Shown in pieces: positions 46,051-54,816 of a DNA stretch of 64,000 nt. Source of the stretch: Flavobacterium sp. ENC (lineage in GTDB: Bacteria; Bacteroidota; Bacteroidia; Flavobacteriales; Flavobacteriaceae). Position 1 is the first letter of the stretch, and every line of letters starts with the position of its first letter. The stretch covers positions 248,001 through 312,000 of the forward strand of contig NZ_JAJMOY010000003.1 of NCBI RefSeq assembly GCF_020991415.1, read 5' to 3'. A program made the translations under genes and the position numbers. The notes under the pieces were generated by a model, which saw only the letters and a program-made list of their open reading frames with translations, was not told the origin of the DNA and searched no databases.

Positions 46051-46285
46051 AAACAATTGAGAATTAAAATGCATTGGTAACAAAAAGAATTAGTGCGAAT
46101 TCGTGTAATTTGTGGCAAAAAAAAAATCAATCTAATCAATGTAATTCGTGGCAAAAAAAACAATCAAATCAAGCCAATCTGTGGCAACAAAATAAAAGGG
46201 CACAATTAAAATAATTAGATTTTGCGTTATTGAATAGAAATAATTAGTGATAATTCGTGCCATTCGTGGCAAAAAAAAATAAACA
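46051..46285. repeat. 235-base intergenic region with degenerate ATTCGTGGCAAAAA repeats
   Basis: Four or more imperfect copies of the words ATTCGTGGC or ATTTGTGGC followed by A runs, plus related CAATCTGTGGC. No hairpin terminator is clear. No gene is supported. Confidence 0.65.
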
Positions 46286-46717
46286 ATGAGTAAAAATGTA
46301 TTTATAGAAGGACCCATTTCTCCTGAATTTATTGCAGAATCGATCGCCAAACACCAGTCGAAACACACGATCGGGGCGCACAATATTTTTCTGGGACAGG
46401 TTCGCGCAGATGTGATTCACGAGAATACCGTTGCAGCTATCGATTACTCGGCGTATACAGATATGGCAAACGAAGCCTTACATACCATTCGGGAGAAAGC
46501 TTTCGCTAAATTCGATTTGACCTGTATGCATATTTATCACAGTTTAGGTATCGTAAAAGCCGGAGAAATCTGTTTGTTTGTATTCGTTTCGGCTACAAGG
46601 CGCAAACAGGTTTATGAAGCTACAGAAGCTGTCGTCAACTGGATAAAAACAGATGTGCCGATTTTTGGTAAGGAAATTTTTGAAAACGGTGCTTTCACCT
46701 GGAAGCAAAATACCTAA
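46286..46717 (+). CDS. moaE: molybdopterin synthase catalytic subunit MoaE
   Basis: 143 residues. Motifs: GAHNIFLGQVRAD, AIDYSAYTDMANEAL, HSLGIVKAGEICLFVFVSATRRKQ and the catalytic-Lys region WIKTDVPIFGKE. It transfers sulfur from MoaD to precursor Z (cPMP). It lies 3 bases before the moaC-moaB fusion. Confidence 0.94.
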   Translation: MSKNVFIEGPISPEFIAESIAKHQSKHTIGAHNIFLGQVRADVIHENTVAAIDYSAYTDMANEALHTIREKAFAKFDLTCMHIYHSLGIVKAGEICLFVFVSATRRKQVYEATEAVVNWIKTDVPIFGKEIFENGAFTWKQNT

Positions 46718-46720
46718 GAA

Positions 46721-47635
46721 ATGGTAGATATTACACATAAAATAAATACATTACGTGCTGCAACTGCAACTGCAATTGTAAAAGTAAGCAAACAGGAAAC
46801 GATTGATGCCGTAGTAAATAACCTGGTTCCGAAAGGGAATGTCTTGGAAATGGCCAAAACGGCCGGTTTGTTTGCGGTAAAAAACACGCATTTGTCCATT
46901 CCGGATTGCCATCCGATTCCAATCGAATTTACGTCTGTTGCTTATAAAATCGAGGAATTAAGCATTCAGATTATTTTCGATGTCAAAACCGTTTACAAAA
47001 CCGGAGTAGAGGTTGAAGCCATGCACGGTGCCTCTATCGTGGCACTTACGATGTACGATATGCTAAAGCCAATCGACAAGGAAATCGAAATTTCGAGCAT
47101 CAGATTAGTTCAGAAGGAAGGCGGGAAATCGTCTTTTAAAAATAAATTTCCAAGCATAATTAGAGCAGCCGTTTTTGTTTGTTCCGATTCCGTTTTTGCA
47201 GGTGATAAAGAAGATCGTTCCGGAAAAATCATAGTCGAAAAACTAACTTCCTACGGAGTAGAAACCGGACATTATGAAATCATTCCGGATGAAATTGATG
47301 TTATTCAGGAAAAGGTTAAAGCGTTCACCAAAGAGCACCAGCTCGTTATTTTTACAGGCGGAACAGGTTTGTCTCCGCGGGATGTGACACCGGAAGCTTT
47401 GTCTCCGTTATTGGAGAGCAGAATTCCGGGTATCGAAGAAGCCATTCGTAATTATGGACAGCAGCGCACCCCGTATGCGATGTTGTCAAGAACAGTGGCA
47501 GGAACCTTAGGTAAAAGTGTCGTTTTGGCCTTACCGGGTTCCACCAATGGCGCAAGAGAATCCATGGATGCTGTTTTTCCGCATTTGCTGCATGTTTTTC
47601 ATATTTTAAAAGGTAAAAATCATGATTCCCTCTAA
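46721..47635 (+). CDS. moaCB: bifunctional MoaC-MoaB/MogA fusion
   Basis: 304 residues. Residues 1-145 are MoaC: MAKTAGLFAVKNTHLSIPDC with the catalytic CHPI His, then VEVEAMHGASIVALTMYDMLK. Residues about 152-300 are the MoaB/MogA fold: VFVCSDSVFAGDKEDRSG, FTGGTGLSPRDVTPEA, and LALPGSTNGARESMD. MoaC makes cyclic pyranopterin monophosphate from the MoaA product, and MoaB/MogA adenylates molybdopterin. Fusion joins a first and a late step. Its end overlaps moaA by 14 bases. Confidence 0.93.
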   Translation: MVDITHKINTLRAATATAIVKVSKQETIDAVVNNLVPKGNVLEMAKTAGLFAVKNTHLSIPDCHPIPIEFTSVAYKIEELSIQIIFDVKTVYKTGVEVEAMHGASIVALTMYDMLKPIDKEIEISSIRLVQKEGGKSSFKNKFPSIIRAAVFVCSDSVFAGDKEDRSGKIIVEKLTSYGVETGHYEIIPDEIDVIQEKVKAFTKEHQLVIFTGGTGLSPRDVTPEALSPLLESRIPGIEEAIRNYGQQRTPYAMLSRTVAGTLGKSVVLALPGSTNGARESMDAVFPHLLHVFHILKGKNHDSL

Positions 47636-48629
47636 CACGATTTTAACGGATGATTTTGGGCGAAAACACAATTATTTGCGTATTTCGCTCCTGGAGAAAT
47701 GCAATCTGCGTTGTACATATTGCATGCCTGCTGACGGAATTGCCTTATCTCCCAAAGCAAGTTTAATGACTGCCGATGAGATTTTCTCCATTGCCAAAAT
47801 CTTCGTCGAAAATGGTGTGGACAAAATAAGGTTAACAGGAGGAGAGCCGCTTTTGCGAAAAGATTTCCCGGAAATTATTTCCAAATTAGCCACGTTAGGA
47901 ACTGCACTTTCCATTACCACAAACGGAATCTTAATCGATCGGCATATAGCTGTTTTAAAGGAATTTAAAGTCAGAAACATCAATCTGAGCCTGGATACGC
48001 TGGTTTCGTCTAAATTTCATACTGTAACACTTCGAAATCAGTTTGAGAAGGTAATTGACAATCTGCATTTGCTGCTGAATAATGATTTTAAAGTAAAAGT
48101 AAATGTCGTTTTGATGAAAGATTTTAATGAAAATGAAATTGGCGATTTTGTCCGGTTAACAAAGTTTTTGCCGCTATCGGTTCGTTTTATTGAGTTTATG
48201 CCTTTTGCCGGAAACGAGTGGGACAGCAGTAAAATGGTTTCCCAAAGCGAAATTCTGTCAGAAGTGGCGAAAGTCTTTTCTTCAGAAGAAATCCAGAAGC
48301 TGGAAGATGAAAAAAACTTTACGGCCAGAACCTTTAAAATAAAAGATTTTCAGGGTGATTTCGGAATCATAAGCTCTATTACCAATCCGTTTTGTGATGG
48401 CTGCAACAGAATTCGTCTTACGGCAAACGGAAAAATTAAGAACTGTCTTTTTTCGAATTCAGAAACGGATTTACTGACGCCTTTACGAAATGGTGAATTG
48501 ATCACCAGCCTGATCTCGGAATCGATCCGGAATAAAAAGAAAGTAAGAGCAGGAATGGTGACTATTGAAGAAATGAATGATCCTTCACTTCATTTCGATA
48601 ACCGCAGCATGATTGCGATTGGAGGATAA
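47622..48629 (+). CDS. moaA: GTP 3',8-cyclase MoaA
   Basis: 335 residues. Radical-SAM CxxxCxxC at Cys27, Cys31 and Cys34 (EKCNLRCTYCMP), the LTGGEPLLR SAM-binding motif, the second cluster in FCDGCNRIRLT with a third Cys in KNCLFS, and the functional C-terminal Gly-Gly tail (IAIGG). It performs the first step of Moco synthesis from GTP. It is the last gene of the cluster and overlaps moaCB. Confidence 0.96.
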   Translation: MIPSNTILTDDFGRKHNYLRISLLEKCNLRCTYCMPADGIALSPKASLMTADEIFSIAKIFVENGVDKIRLTGGEPLLRKDFPEIISKLATLGTALSITTNGILIDRHIAVLKEFKVRNINLSLDTLVSSKFHTVTLRNQFEKVIDNLHLLLNNDFKVKVNVVLMKDFNENEIGDFVRLTKFLPLSVRFIEFMPFAGNEWDSSKMVSQSEILSEVAKVFSSEEIQKLEDEKNFTARTFKIKDFQGDFGIISSITNPFCDGCNRIRLTANGKIKNCLFSNSETDLLTPLRNGELITSLISESIRNKKKVRAGMVTIEEMNDPSLHFDNRSMIAIGG

Positions 48630-48667
48630 TTTCAACTTCCACAAATAACAAATAGAGGTATAAAAAA

Positions 48668-48693
48668 AGGTTCAACTTTAAGAAGTCAAACCT
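48668..48693 (-). terminator. intrinsic terminator after the Lys-rich gene
   Basis: On the minus strand AGGTTTGAC (48693-48685) pairs with GTTGAACCT (48676-48668) with two wobble pairs, followed by a run of seven T. It lies between the convergent moaA and Lys-rich genes, so it may serve both. Confidence 0.7.
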
Positions 48694-48702
48694 TTCTGTT
48701 CA

Positions 48703-49302
48703 TTATTTTTTCTTTTTCGCTTTTGCTTTTTTCTGAGATTTAGCTTTCTTTTTGGCTATTTTTTTCGCTTTCGCTTTATCCTTCGCTTTTTTCGCTTTAT
48801 CTTTTTTCTTAGCAGCAGCTTTTAGTTTTGCTTTTTTAGCTTTCTCTTTCTTTTTGTCTTTTTTAGCCTCATCTTTTTTCTTAGCTAATTTCTTTTTTTC
48901 CTTGTCCTTGTCCTTGTCTTTCACTTTTTTCTTCTTTTTATCTGTTGATTTATCTTTCTTACTTTCTTCTTTTGAAGTGGTTTCGATAGTTTTTTCTTCT
49001 TTTGATTCAATAACGTCCTTTATTACTTCAGGTTTTATGGTTGAAACCGGAGCGGTAACTTTTTTTGCCGGAGCTCTTCGAACTGTAGGTTTCGGTGTAG
49101 TAGTTGCGGCTGTTTTTGTCGTTGCTTTTGGTGTTGTGGTCGTTGCTGCGGCAGTTGTTGGTTTAGCCGGAACAGCTTTACGAACGGGCGTTTTTGCAGG
49201 CGGTGTAGTTACAGTTTTTTTATCTTCTGCAACGGGCTGAATATTTTCAGGTGTTGTTGAATCGATTTTTTCAGGAGTAATTTCTCCGTTGTTGTTTTCC
49301 AT
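48703..49302 (-). CDS. Lys/Ala/Thr-rich, histone H1-like low-complexity protein
   Basis: 199 residues. The first 30 residues are acidic to neutral. Residues about 30-90 are Thr/Pro/Ala-rich with APAKK and PVRKA. From about 110 the chain is almost only Lys, Ala, Asp and Glu (KDKDKEKKK, KAKKAKDKAKAKK). It resembles the tails of bacterial histone H1-like or AlgP-type proteins and may bind nucleic acid. Composition alone gives weak evidence of function. The antisense frame (48752-49240) is a shadow. Codon choice AAA/AAG is mixed rather than a pure repeat, which supports protein-level selection. Confidence 0.7.
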   Translation of the reverse strand: MENNNGEITPEKIDSTTPENIQPVAEDKKTVTTPPAKTPVRKAVPAKPTTAAATTTTPKATTKTAATTTPKPTVRRAPAKKVTAPVSTIKPEVIKDVIESKEEKTIETTSKEESKKDKSTDKKKKKVKDKDKDKEKKKLAKKKDEAKKDKKKEKAKKAKLKAAAKKKDKAKKAKDKAKAKKIAKKKAKSQKKAKAKKKK

Positions 49303-49670
49303 GTTAAAGTCCTTTTAGATAAGAATGATTTCTAATGTAACTAAATTGTTAAGTGATTGTTAAGTAAAGATAATCATTAAACAAGTCTTCCAATGTTAAG
49401 TTTTTGGGTAAATTTTTAACTTAAGTGTTTGAAATTAAATCGTTTGACTTTTTGCCTAAAAATAAAAAGTAAAATCTCTTAACAATTCTACATGAAAAAA
49501 TGGAGGAAATTGCTGTATAATTGTGAATTTTGAGTTGTGAGTTGTGAGTTTTGGGTTATGAGTTATTTGTTATTTGTTATGAGTTGTGAGTTGTGAGTTG
49601 TGAGTTATGGGTTGTGAAAAGTAAAGTTTGGAATTTGGAATTTAAAAATTGGAATTTAATAGGTGTAGTA
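49303..49670. other. 368-base gene-free region with GAGTTGT microsatellite
   Basis: No gene is supported. The right part (49532-49617) is a heptamer-type tandem repeat of GAGTTGT and variants (GAGTTAT, GTTATTT). The left part is AT-rich and should hold the promoter of the Lys-rich gene, but no clear TAnnTTTG is seen. Confidence 0.65.
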
Positions 49671-51101
49671 TTAATTCCTGACAATTTCCAGAATTCTGAA
49701 GTTACTTTTAGGGGCTTCGCAAAGGGAGCAGCAGTACGTTTCGGGTAAATCGGAAAACAGTACACCTTTCGGAATTCCCTGGCTTTCTTCTCCGAATTCT
49801 GATTTGTAAAGCGTTAAACATTCCTGGCATTGATAAACATCCGGTTGTGGTTGCTCTTTTTTCTGTGGATTTTCTGTTGTCTCGGTAACGGAAGTCCCGA
49901 GTTCTTCGAAATATTTCCGGCTTAATTCGATTAAAATAGTCGGCAGTTCGAGTTTATCAATATCCTGCGAATGCACTATATATTCACGTGTATTGGGATC
50001 AAAATTTTTTGCAAACAATATATTATAGGTATCCCTGATTTTAATGGAAGCTAAATCTTTTGGCAACTCATTTTTTTCGACCACAATCGAGGTAAAGTAA
50101 TGTCCTTCACGATTGTATTCTGACAAGCCAAAAGTCAGTCCGTAAGTGCTGATATCAAACTGATCGAGCGTACGAACCAGAAAAGTTTTAAGATTCAGTG
50201 CCCATTCCATTGCCACAGGGAGATGCCAGTTCAGTTCTAACAGCGAATGACGTACATTGATTCCTTTTTTGCCTAAGAATTTTTCCCATTCTAATTTTCT
50301 ATCCTTCGGAATTCCTTTTACAATAAAGGATTTCCAGGGCGTAATGCATATTTTCCCGATTTTGCAGTCAAAACACAAATCGCACATTTGTTTCAGGAAA
50401 TCCAAATCGTATAAATTGTTACGCCAGTACAAGCCCAGCCAATACTGATCAATTCCCATTCTGTTCATTCCTTCATAATACGGGAAAGGATAAAACGGAA
50501 CATTCAGAGGTTGGTCAATCGTTCTGTTGTTGGTATCTAAAGCTTCGCTGACCAGACTAAAAATAAGGTCAATACCAATTGATTCTTCGGCTGTGATTCT
50601 TTCAATTTCGTAATAAAACCGGGCAATATCCCAACTATAAATCAAAACCGGGTAGACTTCCATGCGTTCCCATTTGGGTAACCGAATGTACAGATACCAG
50701 TAATCTTCATGCTCAGAGGCAATAAAATTAAGATGTCCGGTGAACAAGGGCACCAATTGCTGTTTAGGGTCTGTAATGTTGACTTTAAGTTTGGGCTGTT
50801 CCTTGAACTGCTCTAAAATATACAAATACCGATTTCCCGTCAGCCAGCTGGTATTTCTGAAAATATCCGTAGAAACATACGAAGAAACGATATTATTCCC
50901 GCTTTTCTGGTCCGGAAATACAAAATGATGTTTCCCTGTTTTCTCTTTTTCCAAAGGCTGAATGCCCTTCGGGAAAATAATATCCTGCCTGGAACCAAAC
51001 GAAATGGATTCCAAACCCTGATCCATAGCCATGTGCACTACTTCTCTCAATTCTCCCGGGGATATTACGCCTCCTTTTACTATTAGTCTTGTTAGTTCCA
51101 T
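49671..51101 (-). CDS. rubredoxin-tailed protein with nitrite/sulfite-reductase-like half domains
   Basis: 476 residues from the ATG at 51099-51101; the longer frame to 51131 reads through repeat DNA. The N-terminus (LIVKGGVISPGELREV, then SISFGSRQDIIF) matches the pattern of the ferredoxin-like half domain of nitrite/sulfite reductases, and a second such stretch follows ICITPWKSFIVKGI. A Cys cluster C-x2-C-x2-C-x5-C lies near 235-247, but the siroheme motifs (C-x5-C plus C-x3-C) are absent. The last 55 residues are a rubredoxin domain (YQCQEC near 424, CSLC near 457). It lies directly downstream of the nitrate reductase and is probably an electron carrier or assembly partner. Function is not established. 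Confidence 0.8.
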   Translation of the reverse strand: MELTRLIVKGGVISPGELREVVHMAMDQGLESISFGSRQDIIFPKGIQPLEKEKTGKHHFVFPDQKSGNNIVSSYVSTDIFRNTSWLTGNRYLYILEQFKEQPKLKVNITDPKQQLVPLFTGHLNFIASEHEDYWYLYIRLPKWERMEVYPVLIYSWDIARFYYEIERITAEESIGIDLIFSLVSEALDTNNRTIDQPLNVPFYPFPYYEGMNRMGIDQYWLGLYWRNNLYDLDFLKQMCDLCFDCKIGKICITPWKSFIVKGIPKDRKLEWEKFLGKKGINVRHSLLELNWHLPVAMEWALNLKTFLVRTLDQFDISTYGLTFGLSEYNREGHYFTSIVVEKNELPKDLASIKIRDTYNILFAKNFDPNTREYIVHSQDIDKLELPTILIELSRKYFEELGTSVTETTENPQKKEQPQPDVYQCQECLTLYKSEFGEESQGIPKGVLFSDLPETYCCSLCEAPKSNFRILEIVRN

Positions 51102-51132
51102 GTTTTTTGTTTCAGGTTTTTTTTGTTTCACT

Positions 51133-51226
51133 TCTCAGTCTCAGTCTCAGTCTCGGTCTCGGTCGCAGTCTCGGTCGCAGTTTTCATTCTCGCGGGATAC
51201 TGTGACTGAAAACTGAGACTGAGACT
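51133..51226. repeat. TCTCAG/TCTCGG tandem repeat with inverted arm
   Basis: A hexamer repeat (51133-51180) is followed by a perfect 15-base inverted match: 51137-51151 pairs with 51212-51226. It can form a hairpin in the mRNA between the nitrate reductase stop and the rubredoxin-tailed gene. Confidence 0.75.
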
Positions 51227-51231
51227 AAAAA

Positions 51232-54200
51232 CTAACGAGTTTTCGCCAAAATCTCCTTGACTTCTGTTTTACAGCTTCCGCAGCCTAATCCTGCGCCGGT
51301 GTTTTTACATAAATCGGTAAAATCAGTGACACCGCTTTTTATGGTTTCTTCTATATTTCCGACTCCGACCTGACTGCAGGAACACACTAATTTTCCTAAG
51401 ACAGGCTTGGCAGTTGAACTTCCCCTGAGCAGTAAATTTCGTTTGTCGGATAATTCTATTTTACTTTCAATCATCGTTTTGAATTCGGCAAACTCATTTT
51501 TATCTCCCATTAAAATCGCGCCCACCAGCAAATCATTTTTAACGATGCATTTTTTGTAATAGCGTTTCTTTAAATCGGTAAAAATTATTTCTTCATACGA
51601 ATCATCATTTTCCGGAATTTCAATAGCACCAATACTGCATAAATTGATGTCTTCCAGTTTTAAAATATTCATTAAAACGGAACCTTTATAATAACTGCTG
51701 ATATCGCCGGCCAGAAAGTTGGCCAGAACATCTGCCTGCTCTTCGGCAGCAGAAGTGATTCCGAATAATTTGTTTTCGAATTCAGCAATTTCCCCAATCG
51801 CAAAAATATCCGGATTTGAAGATTGCAGATACTGGTTTACTTTTATACCACGCCCGCAGGAAAGTCCGGTTTCGCGTGCAATTTCAATATTGGGAATTGT
51901 TCCGATGGTGTAAACAATAGCGTTGGCGGTTATAATTTTGCCACTTTTTAATGCAATTTCCAGTTCGTTGCCACGATCGGTTTCAAAAACAGTGCTTACT
52001 TCATTATCAAAATAAATCTGAATGTCACGTAGCTGTACTTCTTCGGCCAGTAATTTACTTGAAATCCGGTCTAACTGGCGTTCCATCAATCGTGAAGCTC
52101 TCTGGATAATAGTGATTTTTACCTTTTTATGCTTTAAGGCCGCCGCTAATTCCAGACCAAGTAAACCACCACCAATAATGACGACATGCTGTTCTTCAGC
52201 CGGCAGTCCCGTGTTGTCCAGATACGTTTTTAATCGGTCGGCGTCTTCCTTTCTTCTTATGGTAAAACGTCCCGGAAGATGTAACTGTGCATTCTCAGGA
52301 ACAAAAGGCCGGCTTCCGGTCGCAAGAATAAGGGAATCGAAATCGTGCAGGTTTCCGTAACTGTCCAGAATTGTTTTTTCGGCGGAATTTATTTTGTCAA
52401 TCGCAACACCGGCTTTCATGGTGATGTTGAGTTTTTGCAGTGCAACGCCATCCTTTACTTTTAGCAATTGCTCCCACGAAAATTCTCCGGTCATGTATTC
52501 CGGAAGTAGGACCCGATTGTAAAACGGATTTATTTCATTTGAAAAAACAATAATTTCATCTGTTGTATTGAATTCGCGATAGTTCTGAATGAAACGGAAA
52601 GATGCAGCTCCGGCACCCACAATAGCAATTTTCTGAAAGGGTTTTACATATTTGCTGATTGCTACAGTCGTATATTTAAAATCAGGTTCCTTAGAAACCG
52701 GATCGACGACTGTATTGGTTAAATTATTGGTTCTGTTCAGATCATTTTCAAGCTGTTTTCCCCAGTGCATGGGCAGAAAAACAACCTTTTCCCGGATGGA
52801 ATCGGTTACTTTTGCTTTGACACGAACTTCACCGTTTTTACTGGATACCATTACGATATCCCCATTTTTAATGTCGTTCTTAAAAGCATCAATCGGATTA
52901 ATTTCCAATACCGGACTCGGCGTATGCGTCAGTAAACGCGATACTTTTCCGGTTTTGGTCATCGTATGCCACTGATCGCGGACTCTTCCCGTGGTCAGGA
53001 TAAAAGGGAATTGCGCATTGGGCTGTTCCGAAGTATTTTCAATAGCCGTTGGTAGATTGAAAATTGCTTTTTGTGAAGGGGTATAAAACTTTTTATCGGT
53101 AAAAAGACGTGGCGTTCCGGGATGTCCGTAATCCGGAACAGGCCATTGAAAAGTGCCTTCTGTTTTTAAGCGATGGTAGTTTAGGAAGGAGATATCGATA
53201 TTGGTATTTTTGGTAAGAGCGCAGTGTTCTTTATAGATTTCTTCGGCACTGTTGAAATTGAATCCGTGGAAATTCATTTTTTTAGCAAAACGAATTAAAA
53301 TTTCAATATCCGGAAGTGCTTCGCCCGGTGCGTTGATTCCTTTTGGCAAATAGGAAATGCGACGCTCCGAATTGGTCATCGTTCCTTCTTTTTCCAGCCA
53401 GCCAGCAGCCGGAAGCAGCAAATCGGCAAATTTGGCGGTATCGGCCTTATGTGAAATATCCTGAACCACTACAAATTTGGCGTTCTGAAGGGCTTTTTCG
53501 ATACGACGTGAATCTGGTAAACTTACTAAGGGATTGGTGCAGATGATCCAGACGGCTTTCATTTTGCCTGATTCCAGCGCCTCAAACATTTCTGTTGCAG
53601 TTAAGCCCGGCCGGTCTGAAATTGAATCCACTCCCCAGAAATCAGCAACTTCTTTGCGATGCTCCGGATTGGCAATGTCTTTGTGTGCGGCCAGTAAGGT
53701 TGCCATGCCGCCTACTTCGCGTCCGCCCATCGCATTGGGTTGGCCTGTCAGCGAAAATGGTCCTGATCCGGGTTTTCCTATTTGCCCTGTTAATAACGAT
53801 AAATTGAGCAGTGCCGTGTTTTTATCTACCCCGACAGCGCTCTGATTAAGTCCCATGGCCCAGAGCGAGATAAAGCCCTTTGCTTTTCCGATGATGTCAG
53901 CGGCAAGTTTGATATCGCTGACGGAAATGCCGCAAAGTTTGGAGGCTTTTTCCAAAGAAGTGCTTAAAACTAATTCTTTATAGGCTTTGAAATTTTCAGC
54001 ATTGTTTTTTACAAAGTCATGATCGACATGCCCTTTTTCGATGATGCGCTTGGCAATGGCATGGTATAAAATAATGTCAGAGCCGGGAATAATCTGCAAA
54101 TGCAAATCAGCGAAAGCAGCAGTATCGGTTCGTCTCGGATCAATAACAATGATTTTTATTTTTGGATTTTTCTCTTTGTGTTTTTCGATTCTTCGGAACA

Positions 54201-54747
54201 AAATCGGATGACACCAGGCCGGATTGGCACCTGTAATCAGAAAAGTATCGGCCATTTCAATATCATCATAGGCAATCGGTACGGAATCTTCTCCAAAGGT
54301 TTTTTTATAACCTACCACTGCCGAACTCATGCAGAGCCTCGAGTTGGTATCGATATTATTGGTTTTAAGAAAACCCTTTACGAGTTTATTGACCAGGTAA
54401 TATTCTTCGGTTAAACACTGGCCGGAGATATAAAAACCAACGCTGTCCGGTCCGTGTTTTTTTATAATCGACGAAAAAACTGCCGCAGCTCGGTCAAGCG
54501 CAGTGTCCCAGCTTACGCGTTCGAGCGGATACGATTTGCTGCCGCGCATTTCCGGATATAAAATCCGGTCTGAAGTATCGTTTACTACGTAATGCAGATT
54601 CATTCCTTTCGAACATAACATTCCTTTGTTGACAGGATGCTCTTTATCGCCCGTGACCATTACGCCATTTTTAGCGTCGTTGGTCACGATAATACCGCAG
54701 CCAACGCCACAATACGAACAGGTAGTTTTGATTTTGGTATTTTGCAT
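51232..54747 (-). CDS. nasA: assimilatory nitrate reductase fused to NAD(P)H-type flavin module and [2Fe-2S] domain
   Basis: 1171 residues. The N-terminal [4Fe-4S] site is Cys10, Cys13, Cys17 and Cys45. The molybdopterin domain (to about 560) has the Mo-ligand Cys139 in NSRLCMSS. The molydopterin-binding C-terminal domain follows (about 585-700, TTGRVRDQWHTMT). Residues about 705-1010 are a pyridine nucleotide-disulfide oxidoreductase fold like the front of NirB/NasB: FAD motif IVGAGAAS and NAD motif VIIGGGLLGLELAAALK. A BFD-type [2Fe-2S] domain ends the chain (Cys1122, Cys1124, Cys1156, Cys1159). So nitrate reduction and its electron input are on one polypeptide. It needs bis-MGD from the Moco cluster. 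Expression is likely controlled by the palindrome at 54833. Confidence 0.94.
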   Translation of the reverse strand: MQNTKIKTTCSYCGVGCGIIVTNDAKNGVMVTGDKEHPVNKGMLCSKGMNLHYVVNDTSDRILYPEMRGSKSYPLERVSWDTALDRAAAVFSSIIKKHGPDSVGFYISGQCLTEEYYLVNKLVKGFLKTNNIDTNSRLCMSSAVVGYKKTFGEDSVPIAYDDIEMADTFLITGANPAWCHPILFRRIEKHKEKNPKIKIIVIDPRRTDTAAFADLHLQIIPGSDIILYHAIAKRIIEKGHVDHDFVKNNAENFKAYKELVLSTSLEKASKLCGISVSDIKLAADIIGKAKGFISLWAMGLNQSAVGVDKNTALLNLSLLTGQIGKPGSGPFSLTGQPNAMGGREVGGMATLLAAHKDIANPEHRKEVADFWGVDSISDRPGLTATEMFEALESGKMKAVWIICTNPLVSLPDSRRIEKALQNAKFVVVQDISHKADTAKFADLLLPAAGWLEKEGTMTNSERRISYLPKGINAPGEALPDIEILIRFAKKMNFHGFNFNSAEEIYKEHCALTKNTNIDISFLNYHRLKTEGTFQWPVPDYGHPGTPRLFTDKKFYTPSQKAIFNLPTAIENTSEQPNAQFPFILTTGRVRDQWHTMTKTGKVSRLLTHTPSPVLEINPIDAFKNDIKNGDIVMVSSKNGEVRVKAKVTDSIREKVVFLPMHWGKQLENDLNRTNNLTNTVVDPVSKEPDFKYTTVAISKYVKPFQKIAIVGAGAASFRFIQNYREFNTTDEIIVFSNEINPFYNRVLLPEYMTGEFSWEQLLKVKDGVALQKLNITMKAGVAIDKINSAEKTILDSYGNLHDFDSLILATGSRPFVPENAQLHLPGRFTIRRKEDADRLKTYLDNTGLPAEEQHVVIIGGGLLGLELAAALKHKKVKITIIQRASRLMERQLDRISSKLLAEEVQLRDIQIYFDNEVSTVFETDRGNELEIALKSGKIITANAIVYTIGTIPNIEIARETGLSCGRGIKVNQYLQSSNPDIFAIGEIAEFENKLFGITSAAEEQADVLANFLAGDISSYYKGSVLMNILKLEDINLCSIGAIEIPENDDSYEEIIFTDLKKRYYKKCIVKNDLLVGAILMGDKNEFAEFKTMIESKIELSDKRNLLLRGSSTAKPVLGKLVCSCSQVGVGNIEETIKSGVTDFTDLCKNTGAGLGCGSCKTEVKEILAKTR

Positions 54748-54816
54748 TAGAACTCGTTTTTGAATACTGGTAAATGAATTTCTTTATCTAAGATGATTCA
54801 CGTATAATGATGTAAA

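Noticed and set aside
46051..46285. Operon break by terminator between moeB and moaE
   Set aside because: Only degenerate ATTCGTGGC repeats are present; no convincing hairpin with a T tract was found.
48752..49240. Plus-strand ORF rich in Phe, Ser, Leu and Ala
   Set aside because: It is the exact antisense of the Lys/Ala-rich gene and its composition is explained by that.
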